Assembly (NCBI GenBank): GCA_947034895.1
Contig: OX344763.1
Span: 55,117,025-55,181,024 of the forward strand
Direction of reading: 5' to 3'
Length of the DNA stretch: 64,000 bases
DNA from: Rhytidiadelphus loreus
Taxonomy: Eukaryota; Streptophyta; Bryopsida; Hypnales; Hylocomiaceae
Part shown: in pieces, positions 25,101 to 37,185 of the stretch
How positions within the stretch are numbered: the stretch's first letter is position 1
Layout of the letters: each line of letters starts with the position of its first letter
Made by a program: the position numbers and the translations under genes
The notes under the pieces: generated by a model
Seen by the model: only the letters and a program-made list of their open reading frames with translations
Told to the model about the DNA's origin: nothing
Databases searched by the model: none

Positions 25101-26453
25101 ACTGCTCAAAGAAATATAATGTCATGGAAATTCATGTAAAGAAAATGGTAAAACATGTTTGTGCAAGTTGAATTTATTTCTAAACTCATGCATTCAAAAC
25201 AATATGCACGTTCGGGTAGTCACTGTCTATGATTTTGTGCGTGAAACTAAAAATCGGGGCAACGTTCTTGCCTTGTACTTTAATGACTGTTCCAAGAAAT
25301 ATAATGTCATGGAAATTCATGTAAAGAAAATGGTAAAACATGTTTGTGCAAGTTGCACTTATTTCTAAACTCATGCATTCAAAACAATATGCACGTTCGG
25401 GTAGTCACTGTCTATGATTTTGTGTGTGAAACTAAAAATTGGGGCAACGTTCTTGCCTTGTACTTTAATGACTGTTCAAAGGAATATAATGTCATGGAAA
25501 TTCATGTAAAGAAAATGGTAAAACATGTTTGTGCAAGTTGCATTTATTTCTAAACTCATGCATTCAAAACAATATGCACGTTCGGGTAGTCACTGTCTAT
25601 GATTTTGTGTGTGAAACTAAAAATTGGGGCAACGTTCTTGCCTTGTACTTTAATGACTGTTCGAAGAAATATAATGTCATGGAAATTCATGTAAAGAAAA
25701 TGGTAAAACATGTTTGTGCAAGTTGCACTTATTTCTAAACTCATGCATTCAAAACAATATGCACGTTCGGGTAGTCACTGTCTATGATTTTGTGTGTGAA
25801 ACTAAAAATTGGGGCAACGTTCTTGCCTTGTACTTTAATGACTGTTCCAAGAAATATAATGTCATGGAAATTCATGTAAAGAAAATGGTAAAACATGTTT
25901 GTGCAAGTTGCACTTATTTCTAAACTCATGCATTCAAAACAATATGCACGTTCGGGTAGTCACTGTCTATGATTTTGTGTGTGAAACTAAAAATTGGGGC
26001 AACGTTCTTGCCTTGTACTTTAATGACTGTTCAAAGAAATATAATGTCATGGAAATTCATGTAAAGAAAATGGTAAAACATGTTTGTGCAAGTTGCACTT
26101 ATTTCTAAACTCATGCATTCAAAACAATATGCACTTTCGGGTAGTCACTGTCTATGATTTTGTGTGTGAAACTAAGAATTGGGGCAACGTTCTTGCCTTG
26201 TACTTTAATGACTGTTCCAAGAAATATAATGTCATGGAAATTCATGTAAAGAAAATGGTAAAACATGTTTGTGCAAGTTGCACTTATTTCTAAACTCATG
26301 CATTCAAAACAATATGCACTTTCGGGTAGTCACTGTCTATGATTTTGTGTGTGAAACTAAAAATTGGGGCAACGTTCTTGCCTTGTACTTTAATGACTGT
26401 TCCAAGAAATATATTGTCATGGAAATTCATGTAAAGAAAATGGTAAAACATGT
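22197..26453. repeat. Mixed units with little clean HOR order
   Basis: Starts with L2 (22197) and H (22382), then mainly plain B and F units. It includes P (23677), L2 (24418), and P with the private GTATAGAAAATGG (24603). At 25159 a 185-bp unit has TTGAATTTATTTC, the P substitution without the insertion. AAAGGAATATAATG marks units at 24048 and 25344. Units at 23307 and 24233 have the private changes CGTTCATGCC and ACTTTACTGAC. A weak 8-unit correspondence links 23677-24047 with 25159-25528. Confidence 0.75.
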
Positions 26454-27934
26454 TTGTGCAAGTTGCATTTATTTCTAAACTCATGCATTCAAAACAATAT
26501 GCACGTTCGGGTAGTCACTTTGAATGATTTTGTGCATGACACTAAAAATTAGGGCAATGTTCCTGTCTTGTACTTTAATGACTGTCCAAAAAAATATGAT
26601 GTCAAGAAAATTCATGTAAAGAAAATGGTAAAACATGTTTGTGCAAGTTGCACTTATTTCTAAACTCATGCATTCAAAACAATATGCACGTTCGGGTAGT
26701 CACTGTCTATGATTTTGTGTGTGAAACTAAAAATTGGGGCAACGTTCTTGCCTTGTACTTTAATGGCTGTTCCAAGAAATATAATGTCATGGAAATTCAT
26801 GTAAAGAAAATGGTAAAACATGTTTGTGCAAGTTGCATTTATTTCTAAACTCATGCATTCAAAACAATATGCACGTTCGGGTAGTCACTTTGAATGATTT
26901 TGTGCATGAAACTAAAAATTAGGGCAATGTTCCTGTCTTGTACTTTAATGACTGTCCAAAAAAATATGATGTCAAGAAAATTCATGTAAAGAAAATGGTA
27001 AAACATGTTTGTGCAAGTTGAATTTTATTCCTAAACTCATGCATTCAAAACAATATGTACGTTCGGATAGTCACTGTCTATGATTTTGTGCGTGAAACTA
27101 AAAATTGGGGCAACGTTCTTGCCTTGTACTTCAATGACTGTTCGAAGAAATATATCGTCATGGAAATTCATGTAAAGAAAATGGTAAAACATGTTTGTGC
27201 AAGTTGCATTTATTTCTAAACTCATGCATTCAAAACAATATGCACGTTCGGGTAGTCACTTTGAATGATTTTGTGCATGAAACTAAAAATTAGGGCAATG
27301 TTCCTGTCTTGTACTTTAATGACTGTCCAAAAAAATATGATGTCAAGAAAATTCATGTAAAGAAAATGGTAAAACATGTTTGTGCAAGTTGCATTTATTC
27401 CTAAACTCATGCATTCAAAACAATATGCACGTTCGGGTAGTCACTGTCTATGATTTTGTGCGTGAAACTAAAAATCGGGGCAACGTTCTTGCCTTGTACT
27501 TTAATGACTGTTCAAAGAAATATATTGTCATGGAAATTCATGTAAAGAAAATGGTAAAACATGTTTGTGCAAGTTGCATTTATTTCTAAACTCATGCATT
27601 CAATACAATATGCACGTTCGGGTAGTCACTGTCTATGATTTTGTGTGTGAAACTAAAAATTGGGGCAACGTTCTTGCCTTGTACTTTAATGACTGTTCGA
27701 AGAAATATAATGTCATGGAAATTCATGTAAAGAAAATGGTAAAACATGTTTGTACAAGTTGCATTTATTTCTAAACTCATGCATTCAAAACAATATGCAC
27801 TTTCGGGTAGTCACTGTCTATGATTTTGTGTGTGAAACTAAAAATTGGGGCAACGTTCTTGCCTTGTACTTTAATGACTGTTCCAAGAAATATAATGTCA
27901 TGGAAATTCATGTAAAGAAAATGGTAAAACATGT
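26454..27934. repeat. 8-unit HOR, 1481 bp, copy 1 (L2-E-L2-P-L2-H-B-F)
   Basis: Units start at 26454 (L2), 26639 (E-like), 26824 (L2), 27009 (P), 27195 (L2), 27380 (H), 27565 (CAATACAATATG) and 27750 (GCACTTTCGGG). The order recurs 1481 bp later. Private marks are CAATATGTACG and TATATCGTC in P and TTGTACAAG at the start of 27750. Confidence 0.9.
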
Positions 27935-29415
27935 TTGTGCAAGTTGCATTTATTTCTAAACTCATGCATTCAAAACAATATGCACGTTCGGGTAGTCACT
28001 TTGAATGATTTTGTGCATGAAACTAAAAATTAGGGCAATGTTCCTGTCTTGTACTTTAATGACTGTCCAAAAAAATATGATGTCAAGAAAATTCATGTAA
28101 AGAAAATGGTAAAACATGTTTGTGCAAGTTGCACTTATTTCTAAACTCATGCATTCAAAACAATATGCACGTTCGGGTAGTCACTGTCTATGATTTTGTG
28201 TGTGAAACTAAAAATTGGGGCAACGTTCTTGCCTTGTACTTTAATGGCTGTTCCAAGAAATATAATGTCATGGAAATTCATGTAAAGAAAATGGTAAAAC
28301 ATGTTTGTGCAAGTTGCATTTATTTCTAAACTCATGCATTCAAAACAATATGCACGTTCGGGTAGTCACTTTGAATGATTTTGTGCATGAAACTAAAAAT
28401 TAGGGCAATGTTCCTGTCTTGTACTTTAATGACTGTCCAAAAAAATATGATGTCAAGAAAATTCATGTAAAGAAAATGGTAAAACATGTTTGTGCAAGTT
28501 GAATTTTATTCCTAAACTCATGCATTCAAAACAATATGCACGTTCGGATAGTCACTGTCTATGATTTTGTGCGTGAAACTAAAAATTAGGGCAACGTTCT
28601 TGCCTTGTACTTCAATGACTGTTCGAAGAAATATAACGTCATGGAAATTCATGTAAAGAAAATGGTAAAACATGTTTGTGCAAGTTGCATTTATTTCTAA
28701 ACTCATGCATTCAAAACAATATGCACGTTCGGGTAGTCACTTTGAATGATTTTGTGCATGAAACTAAAAATTAGGGCAATGTTCCTGTCTTGTACTTTAA
28801 TGACTGTCCAAAAAAATATGATGTCAAGAAAATTCATGTAAAGAAAATGGTAAAACATGTTTGTGCAAGTTGCATTTATTCCTAAACTCATGCATTCAAA
28901 ACAATATGCACGTTCGGGTAGTCACTGTCTATGATTTTGTGCGTGAAACTAAAAATCGGGGCAACGTTCTTGCCTTGTACTTTAATGACTGTTCAAAGAA
29001 ATATATTGTCATGGAAATTCATGTAAAGAAAATGGTAAAACATGTTTGTGCAAGTTGCATTTATTTCTAAACTCATGCATTCAATACAATATGCACGTTC
29101 GGGTAGTCACTGTCTATGATTTTGTGTGTGAAACTAAAAATTGGGGCAACGTTCTTGCCTTGTACTTTAATGACTGTTCGAAGAAATATAATGTCATGGA
29201 AATTCATGTAAAGAAAATGGTAAAACATGTTTGTGCAAGTTGCACTTATTTCTAAACTCATGCATTCAAAACAATATGCACGTTCGGGTAGTCACTGTCT
29301 ATGATTTTGTGTGTGAAACTAAAAATTGGGGCAACGTTCTTGCCTTGTACTTTAATGACTGTTCCAAGAAATATAATGTCATGGAAATTCATGTAAAGAA
29401 AATGGTAAAACATGT
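27935..29415. repeat. 8-unit HOR, 1481 bp, copy 2
   Basis: L2 (27935), E-like, L2, P (28490), L2, H (28861), CAATACAATATG unit (29046) and a plain unit (29231) with GCACGTTCGGG in place of GCACTTTCGGG. The P unit here reads AATTAGGGCAACG. The P at 28490 is the last 186-bp unit: from 28676 to 64000 the phase never shifts. Confidence 0.9.
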
Positions 29416-30525
29416 TTGTGCAAGTTGCACTTATTTCTAAACTCATGCATTCAAAACAATATGCACGTTCGGGTAGTCACTGTCTATGATTTTGTGTGTG
29501 AAACTAAAAATTGGGGCAACGTTCTTGCCTTGTACTTTAATGACTGTTCGAAGAAATATAATGTCATGGAAATTCATGTAAAGAAAATGGTAAAACATGT
29601 TTGTGCAAGTTGCACTTATTTCTAAACTCATGCATTCAAAACAATATGCACGTTCGGGTAGTCACTGTCTATGATTTTGTGTGTGAAACTAAAAATTGGG
29701 GCAACGTTCTTGCCTTGTACTTTAATGACTGTTCAAAGGAATATAATGTCATGGAAATTCATGTAAAGAAAATGGTAAAACATGTTTGTGCAAGTTGCAT
29801 TTATTTCTAAACTCATGCATTCAAAACAATATGCACGTTCGGGTAGTCACTGTCTATGATTTTGTGTGTGAAACTAAAAATTGGGGCAACGTTCTTGCCT
29901 TGTACTTTAATGACTGTTCGAATAAATATAATGTCATGGAAATTCATGTAAAGAAAATGGTAAAACATGTTTGTGCAAGTTGCACTTATTTCTAAACTCA
30001 TGCATTCAAAACAATATGCACGTTCGGGTAGTCACTGTCTATGATTTTGTGTGTGAAACTAAAAATTGGGGCAACGTTCTTGCCTTGTACTTTAATGACT
30101 GTTCAAAGGAATATAATGTCATGGAAATTCATGTAAAGAAAATGGTAAAACATGTTTGTGCAAGTTGCATTTATTTCTAAACTCATGCATTCAAAACAAT
30201 ATGCACGTTCGGGTAGTCACTGTCTATGATTTTGTGTGTGAAACTAAAAATTGGGGCAACGTTCTTGCCTTGTACTTTAATGACTGTTCAAAAAAATATA
30301 ATGTCATGGAAATTCATGTAAAGAAAATGGTAAAACATGTTTGTGCAAGTTGCATTTATTTCTAAACTCATGCATTCAAAACAATATGCACGTTCGGGTA
30401 GTCACTTTGAATGATTTTGTGCATGAAACTAAAAATTAGGGCAATGTTCCTGTCTTGTACTTTAATGACTGTCCAAAAAAATATGATGTCATGAAAATTC
30501 ATGTAAAGAAAATGGTAAAACATGT
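29416..30525. repeat. Plain units ending in the last L2 unit
   Basis: Alternating B-like (29416; 29786 with CGAATAAATA) and AAAGGAATATAATG units (29601, 29971), then a plain unit (30156) and the final L2 variant (30341). The alternation gives a short 370-bp dimer over 29416-30155. Confidence 0.8.
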
Positions 30526-32005
30526 TTGTGCAAGTTGCACTTATTTCTAAACTCATGCATTCAAAACAATATGCACGTTCGGGTAGTCACTGTCTATGAT
30601 TTTGTGTGTGAAACTAAAAATTGGGGCAACGTTCTTGCCTTGTACTTTAATGACTGTTCAAAAAAATATAATGTCATGGAAGTTCACGTAAAGAAAATGG
30701 TAAAACATGTTTGTGCAAGTTGCATTTATTCCTAAACTCATGCATTCAAAACAATATGCACGTTCGGGTAGTCGTTGTCTATGATTTTGTGCGTGAAACT
30801 AAAAATTGGGGCAACGTTCTTGCCTTGTACTTTAATGACTGTTCCAAGAAATTTAATGTCATGGAAATTCATGTAAAGAAAATGGTAAAACATGTTTGTG
30901 CAAGTTGCACTTATTTCTAAACTCATGCATTCAAAACAATATGCACGTTCGTGTAGTCACTGTCTATGATTTTGTGTGTGAAACTAGAAATTGGGGCAAC
31001 GTTCTTGCCTTGTACTTTAATGACTGTTCCAAGAAATATAATGTCATGGAAATTCATGTAAAGAAAATGGTAAAACATGTTTGTGCAAGTTGCAATGATT
31101 CCTAAACTCATGCATTCAAAACAATATGCACGTTCGGGTAGTCACTGTCTATGATTTTGTGTGTGAAACTAAAAATTGGGGCAACGTTCTTGCCTTGTAC
31201 TTTAATGACTGTTCCAAGAAATATAATGTCATGGAAATTCATGTAAAGGAAATGGTAAAACATGTTTGTGCAAGTTGCACTTATTTCTAAATTCATGCAT
31301 TGAAAACAATATGCACGTTCGGGTAGTCACTGTCTATGATTTTGTGTGTGAAACTAGAAATTGGGGCAACGTTCTTGCCTTGTACTTTAATGACTGTTCC
31401 AAGAAATATAATGTCATGGAAATTCATGTAAAGAAAATGGTAAAACATGTTTGTGCAAGTTGCATTTATTTCTAAACTCATGCATTCAAAACAATATGCA
31501 CGTTCGGGTAGTCACTGTCTATGATTTTGTGTGTGAAACTAAAAATTGGGGCAACGTTCTTGCCTTGTACTTTAATGACTGTTCGAAGAAATATAATGTC
31601 ATGGAAATTCCTGTAAAGAAAATGGTAAAACATGTTTGTGCAAGTTGCACTTATTTCTAAACTCATGCATTCAAAACAATATGCACGTTCGGATAGTCAC
31701 TGTCTATGATTTTGTGCGTGAAACTAAAAATTGGGGCAACGTTCTTGCCTTGTACTTTAATGACTGTTCGAATAAATATAATGTCATGGAAATTCATGTA
31801 AAGAAAATGGTAAAACATGTTTGTGCAAGTTGCATTTATTTCTAAACTCATGCATTCAAAACAATATGCACGTTCGGGTAGTCACTGTCTATGATTTTGG
31901 GTGTGACACTAAAAATTGGGGCAACGTTCTTGCCTTGTACTTTAATGACTGTTCGAAGAAATATAATGTCATGGAAATTCATGTAAAGAAAATGGTAAAA
32001 CATGT
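30526..32005. repeat. 8-unit module, first of three related copies
   Basis: The order is a GGAAGTTCACG unit (30526), a GGGTAGTCGTTG unit (30711), GTTCGTGTAG (30896), TTGCAATGATTCC (31081), AATTCATGCATTG (31266), a plain unit with private AATTCCTGTAAAG (31451), Y (31636) and X (31821). Similar series occur at 34966-36260 and 40146-41440, both without a counterpart of the 30896 unit. The left copy is the most divergent. Confidence 0.82.
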
Positions 32006-35000
32006 TTGTCCAAGTTGCACTTATTTCTAAACTCATGCATTCAAAACAATATGCACGTTCGGGTAGTCACTATCTATGATTTTGTGTGTGAAACTAAAAA
32101 TTGGGGCAACGTTCTTGCCTTGTACTTTAATGACTGTTCGAAGAAATATAATGTCATGGAAATTCATGTAAAGAAAATGGTAAAACATGTTTGTGCAAGT
32201 TGCACTTATTCCTAAACTCATGCATTCAAATCAATATGCACGTTCGGGTAGTCACTGTCTATGATTTTGTGTGTGAAACTAAAAATTGGGGCAACGTTCT
32301 TGCCTTGTACTTTAATGACTGTTCGAAGAAATATAATGTCATGGAAATTCATGTAAAGAAAATGGTAAAACATGTTTGTGCAAGTTGCACTTATTCCTAA
32401 ACTCATGCATTCAAATCAATATGCACGTTCGGGTAGTCACTGTCTATGATTTTGTGTGTGAAACTAAAAATTGGGGCAACGTTCTTGCCTTGTACTTTAA
32501 TGACTGTTCGAAGAAATATAATGTCATGGAAATTCATGTAAAGAAAATGGTAAAACATGTTTGTGCAAGTTGCACTTATTCCTAAACTCATGCATTCAAA
32601 TCAATATGCACGTTCGGGTAGTCACTGTCTATGATTTTGTGTGTGAAACTAAAAATTGGGGCAACGTTCTTGCCTTGTACTTTAATGACTGTTCGAAGAA
32701 ATATAATGTCATGGAAATTCATGTAAAGAAAATGGTAAAACATGTTTGTGCAAGTTGCACTTATTTCTAAACTCATGCATTCAAAACAATATGCACGTTC
32801 GGGTAGTCACTATCTATGATTTTGTGTGTGAAACTAAAAATTGGGGCAACGTTCTTGCCTTGTACTTTAATGACTGTTCGAAGAAATATAATGTCATGGA
32901 AATTCATGTAAAGAAAATGGTAAAACATGTTTGTGCAAGTTGCACTTATTTCTAAACTCATGCATTCAAATCAATATGCACGTTCGGGTAGTCACTGTCT
33001 ATGATTTTGTGTGTGAAACTAAAAATTGGGGCAACGTTCTTGCCTTGTACTTTAATGACTGTTCGAAGAAATATAATGTCATGGAAATTCATGTAAAGAA
33101 AATGGTAAAACATGTTTGTGCAAGTTGCACTTATTTCTAAACTCATGCATTCAAATCAATATGCACGTTCGGGTAGTCACTGTCTATGATTTTGTGTGTG
33201 AAACTAAAAATTGGGGCAACGTTCTTGCCTTGTACTTTAATGACTGTTCGAAGAAATATAATGTCATGGAAATTCATGTAAAGAAAATGGTAAAACATGT
33301 TTGTGCAAGTTGCACTTATTCCTAAACTCATGCATTCAAAACAATATGCACGTTCGGGAAGTCACTGTCTATGATTTTGTGCGTGAAACTAAAAATTGGG
33401 GCAACGTTCTTGCCTTGTACTTTAATGACTGTTCCAAGAAATATAATGTCATGGAAATTCATGTAAAGAAAATGGTAAAACATGTTTGTCCAAGTTGCAC
33501 TTATTTCTAAACTCATGCATTCAAAACAATATGCACGTTCGGGTAGTCACTGTCTATGATTTTGTGTGTGAAACTAAAAATTGGGGCAACGTTCTTGCCT
33601 TGTACTTTAATGACTGTTCGAAGAAATATAATGTCATGGAAATTCATGTAAAGAAAATGGTAAAACATGTTTGTGCAAGTTGCACTTATTCCTAAACTCA
33701 TGCATTCAAAACAATATGCACGTTCGGGTAGTCACTGTCTATGATTTTGTGTGTGAAACTAAAGATTGGGGCAACGTTCTTGCCTTGTACTTTAATGACT
33801 GTTCGAAGAAATATAATGTCATGGAAATTCATGTAAAGAAAATGGTAAAACATGTTTGTGCAAGTTGCACTTATTCCTAAACTCATGCATTCAAAACAAT
33901 ATGCACGTTCGGGTAGTCACTGTCTATGATTTTGTGTGTGAAACTAAAAATTGGGGCAACGTTCTTGCCTTGTACTTTAATGACTGTTCAAAGAAATATA
34001 ATGTCATGGAAATTCATGTAAAGAAAATGGTAAAACATGTTTGTGCAAGTTGCACTTATTCCTAAACTCATGCATTCAAAACAATATGCACGTTCGGGTA
34101 GTCACTGTCTATGGTTTTGTGTGTGAAACTAAAAATTGGGGCAACGTTCTTGCCTTGTACTTTAATGACTGTTCGAAGAAATATAATGTCATGGAAATTC
34201 ATGTAAAGAAAATGGTAAAACATGTTTGTGCAAGTTGCACTTATTTCTAAACTCATGCATTCAAAACAATATGCACGTTCGGGTAGTCACTGTCTATGAT
34301 TTTGTGTGTGAAACTAAAAATTGGGGCAACGTGCTTGCCTTGTACTTTAATGACTGTTCGAAGAAATATAATGTCATGGAAATTCATGTAAAGAAAATGG
34401 TAAAACATGTTTGTGCAAGTTGCACTTATTCCTAAACTCATGCATTCAAAACAATATGCACGTTCGGGTAGTCACTGTCTATGATTTTGTGTGTGAAACT
34501 AAAAATTGGGGCAACGTGCTTGCCTTGTACTTTAATGACTGTTCGAAGAAATATAATGTCATGGAAATTCATGTAAAGAAAATGGTAAAACATGTTTGTG
34601 CAAGTTGCACTTATTTCTAAACTCATGCATTCAAAACAATATGCACGTTCGGGTAGTCACTGTCTATGATTTTGTGTGTGAAACTAAAAATTGGGGCAAC
34701 GTTCTTGCCTTGTACTTTAATGACTGTTCGAATAAATATAATGTCATGGAAATTCATGTAAAGAAAATGGTAAAACATGTTTGTGCAAGTTGCACTTATT
34801 TCTAAACTCATGCATTCAAAACAATATGCACGTTCGGGTAGTCACTGTCTATGATTTTGTGTGTGAAACTAAAAATTGGGGCAACGTTCTTGCGTTGTAC
34901 TTTAATGACTGTTCAAAAAAATATAATGTCATGGAAGTTCATGTAAAGAAAATGGTAAAACATGTTTGTGCAAGTTGCACTTATTTCTAAACTCATGCAT

Positions 35001-36630
35001 TCAAAACAATATGCACGTTCGGGTAGTCACTGTCTATGATTTTGTGTGTGAAAATAAAAATTGGGGCAACGTTCTTGCGTTGTACTTTAATGACTGTTCA
35101 AAAAAATATAATGTCATGGAAGTTCACGTAAAGAAAATGGTAAAACATGTTTGTGCAAGTTGCATTTATTCCTAAACTCATGCATTCAAAACAATATGCA
35201 CGTTCGGGTAGTCGTTTTCTATGATTTTGTGCGTGAAACTAAAAATTGGGGCAACGTTCTTGCCTTGTACTTTAATGACTGTTCCAAGAAATATAATGTC
35301 ATGGAAATTCATGTAAAGAAAATGGTAAAACATGTTTGTGCAAGTTGCACTGATTCCTAAACTCATGCATTCAAAACAATATGCACGTTCGGGTAGTCAC
35401 TGTCTATGATTTTGTGTGTGAAACTAAAAATTGGGGCAACGTTCTTGCGTTGTACTTTAATGACTGTTCCAAGAAATATAATGTCATGGAAATTCATGTA
35501 AAGAAAATGGTAAAACATGTTTGTGCAAGTTGCACTTATTTCTAAATTCATGCATTGAAAACAATATGCACGTTCGGGTAGTCACTGTCTATGATTTTGT
35601 GTGTGAAACTAAAAATTGGGGCAACGTTCTTGCCTTGTACTTTAATGACTGTTCCAAGAAATATAATGTCATGGAAATTCATGTAAAGAAAATGGTAAAA
35701 CATGTTTGTGCAAGTTGCATTTATTTCTAAACTCATGCATTCAAAACAATATGCACGTTCGGGTAGTCACTGTCTATGATTTTGTGTGTGAAACTAAAAA
35801 TTGGGGCAACGTTCTTGCCTTGTACTTTAATGACTGTTCCAAGAAATATAATGTCATGGAAATTCATGTAAAGAAAATGGTAAAACATGTTTGTGCAAGT
35901 TGCACTTATTTCTAAACTCATGCATTCAAAACAATATGCACGTTCGGGTAGTCACTGTCTATGATTTTGTGTGTGAAACTAAAAATTGGGGCAACGTTCT
36001 TGCCTTGTACTTTAATGACTGTTCGAATAAATATAATGTCATGGAAATTCATGTAAAGAAAATGGTAAAACATGTTTGTGCAAGTTGCATTTATTTCTAA
36101 ACTCATGCATTCAAAACAATATGCACGTTCGGGTAGTCACTGTCTATGATTTTGGGTGTGACACTAAAAATTGGGGCAACGTTCTTGCCTTGTACTTTAA
36201 TGACTGTTCGAAGAAATATAATGTCATGGAAATTCATGTAAAGAAAATGGTAAAACATGTTTGTCCAAGTTGCACTTATTTCTAAACTCATGCATTCAAA
36301 ACAATATGCACGTTCGGGTAGTCACTATCTATGATTTTGTGTGTGAAACTAAAAATTGGGGCAACGTTCTTGCCTTGTACTTTAATGACTGTTCCAAGAA
36401 ATATAATGTGATGGAAATTCATGTAAAGAAAATGGTAAAACATGTTTGTGCAAGTTGCACTTATTTCTAAACTCATGCATTCAAAACAATATGCACGTTC
36501 GGGTAGTCACTGTCTATGATTTTGTGTGTGAAACTAAAAATTGGGGCAACGTTCTTTCCTTGTACTTTAATGACTGTTCAAAGAAATATAATGTCATGGA
36601 AATTCATGTAAAGAAAATGGTAAAACATGT
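32006..36630. repeat. 25-unit block, copy 1 of a duplication offset by 5180 bp
   Basis: The series has V (32006), N (32191-32745), V (32746), N, N, R (33301), K (33671), a unit with CTATGGTTTTG (34041), GTGCTTGCC units (34226, 34411), Y (34596), GGAAGTTC units with TTGCGTTG (34781, 34966), GTCGTTTTC (35151), TTGCACTGATTCC (35336), AATTCATGCATTG (35521), Y (35891), X (36076), V (36261, with AATGTGATGG) and S (36446). Every unit recurs in order 5180 bp to the right. Only a handful of base differences were seen over 4625 bp, for example TTATTTC versus TTATTCC in two N units. Confidence 0.93.
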
Positions 36631-36815
36631 TTGTGCAAGTTGCACTTATTCCTAAACTCATGCATTCAAATCAATATGCACGTTCGGGTAGTCACTGTCT
36701 ATGATTTTGTGTGTGAAACTAAAAATTGGGGCAACGTTCTTGCCTTGTACTTTAATGACTATTGAAAAAAATATAATGTCATGGAAATTCACGTAAAGAA
36801 AATGGTAAAACATGT
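36631..36815. repeat. Singular unit at the end of the 25-unit block
   Basis: Left part is N-like (TTCAAATCAAT, GTGTGTGAAAC). Right part has GACTATTGAAAAAAATA and TTCACGTAAAG, resembling L or GGAAGTTCACG units. The ACTATTGAAA change is not seen elsewhere in the window. The counterpart at 41811 is an ordinary N unit, so the duplication match fails here. It marks a junction. Confidence 0.75.
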
Positions 36816-37185
36816 TTGTGCAAGTTGCATTTATTTCTAAACTCATGCATTCAAAACAATATGCACGTTCGGGTAGTCACTGTCTATGATTTTGGGTGTG
36901 ACACTAAAAATTGGGGCAACGTTCTTGCCTTGTACTTTAATGACTGTTCGAAGAAATATAATGTCATGGAAATTCATGTAAAGAAAATGGTAAAACATGT
37001 TTGTCCAAGTTGCACTTATTTCTAAACTCATGCATTCAAAACAATATGCACGTTCGGGTAGTCACTATCTATGATTTTGTGTGTGAAACTAAAAATTGGG
37101 GCAACGTTCTTGCCTTGTACTTTAATGACTGTTCGAAGAAATATAATGTCATGGAAATTCATGTAAAGAAAATGGTAAAACATGT
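36816..37185. repeat. X-V pair at the junction between the 25-unit copies
   Basis: X (36816) and V (37001, starting TTGTCCAAG) match the X-V pairs at 31821 and 36076, but not the equivalent position after the second copy. The pair is either the left edge of copy 2 with a re-used X-V start or a small local duplication. Confidence 0.7.
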
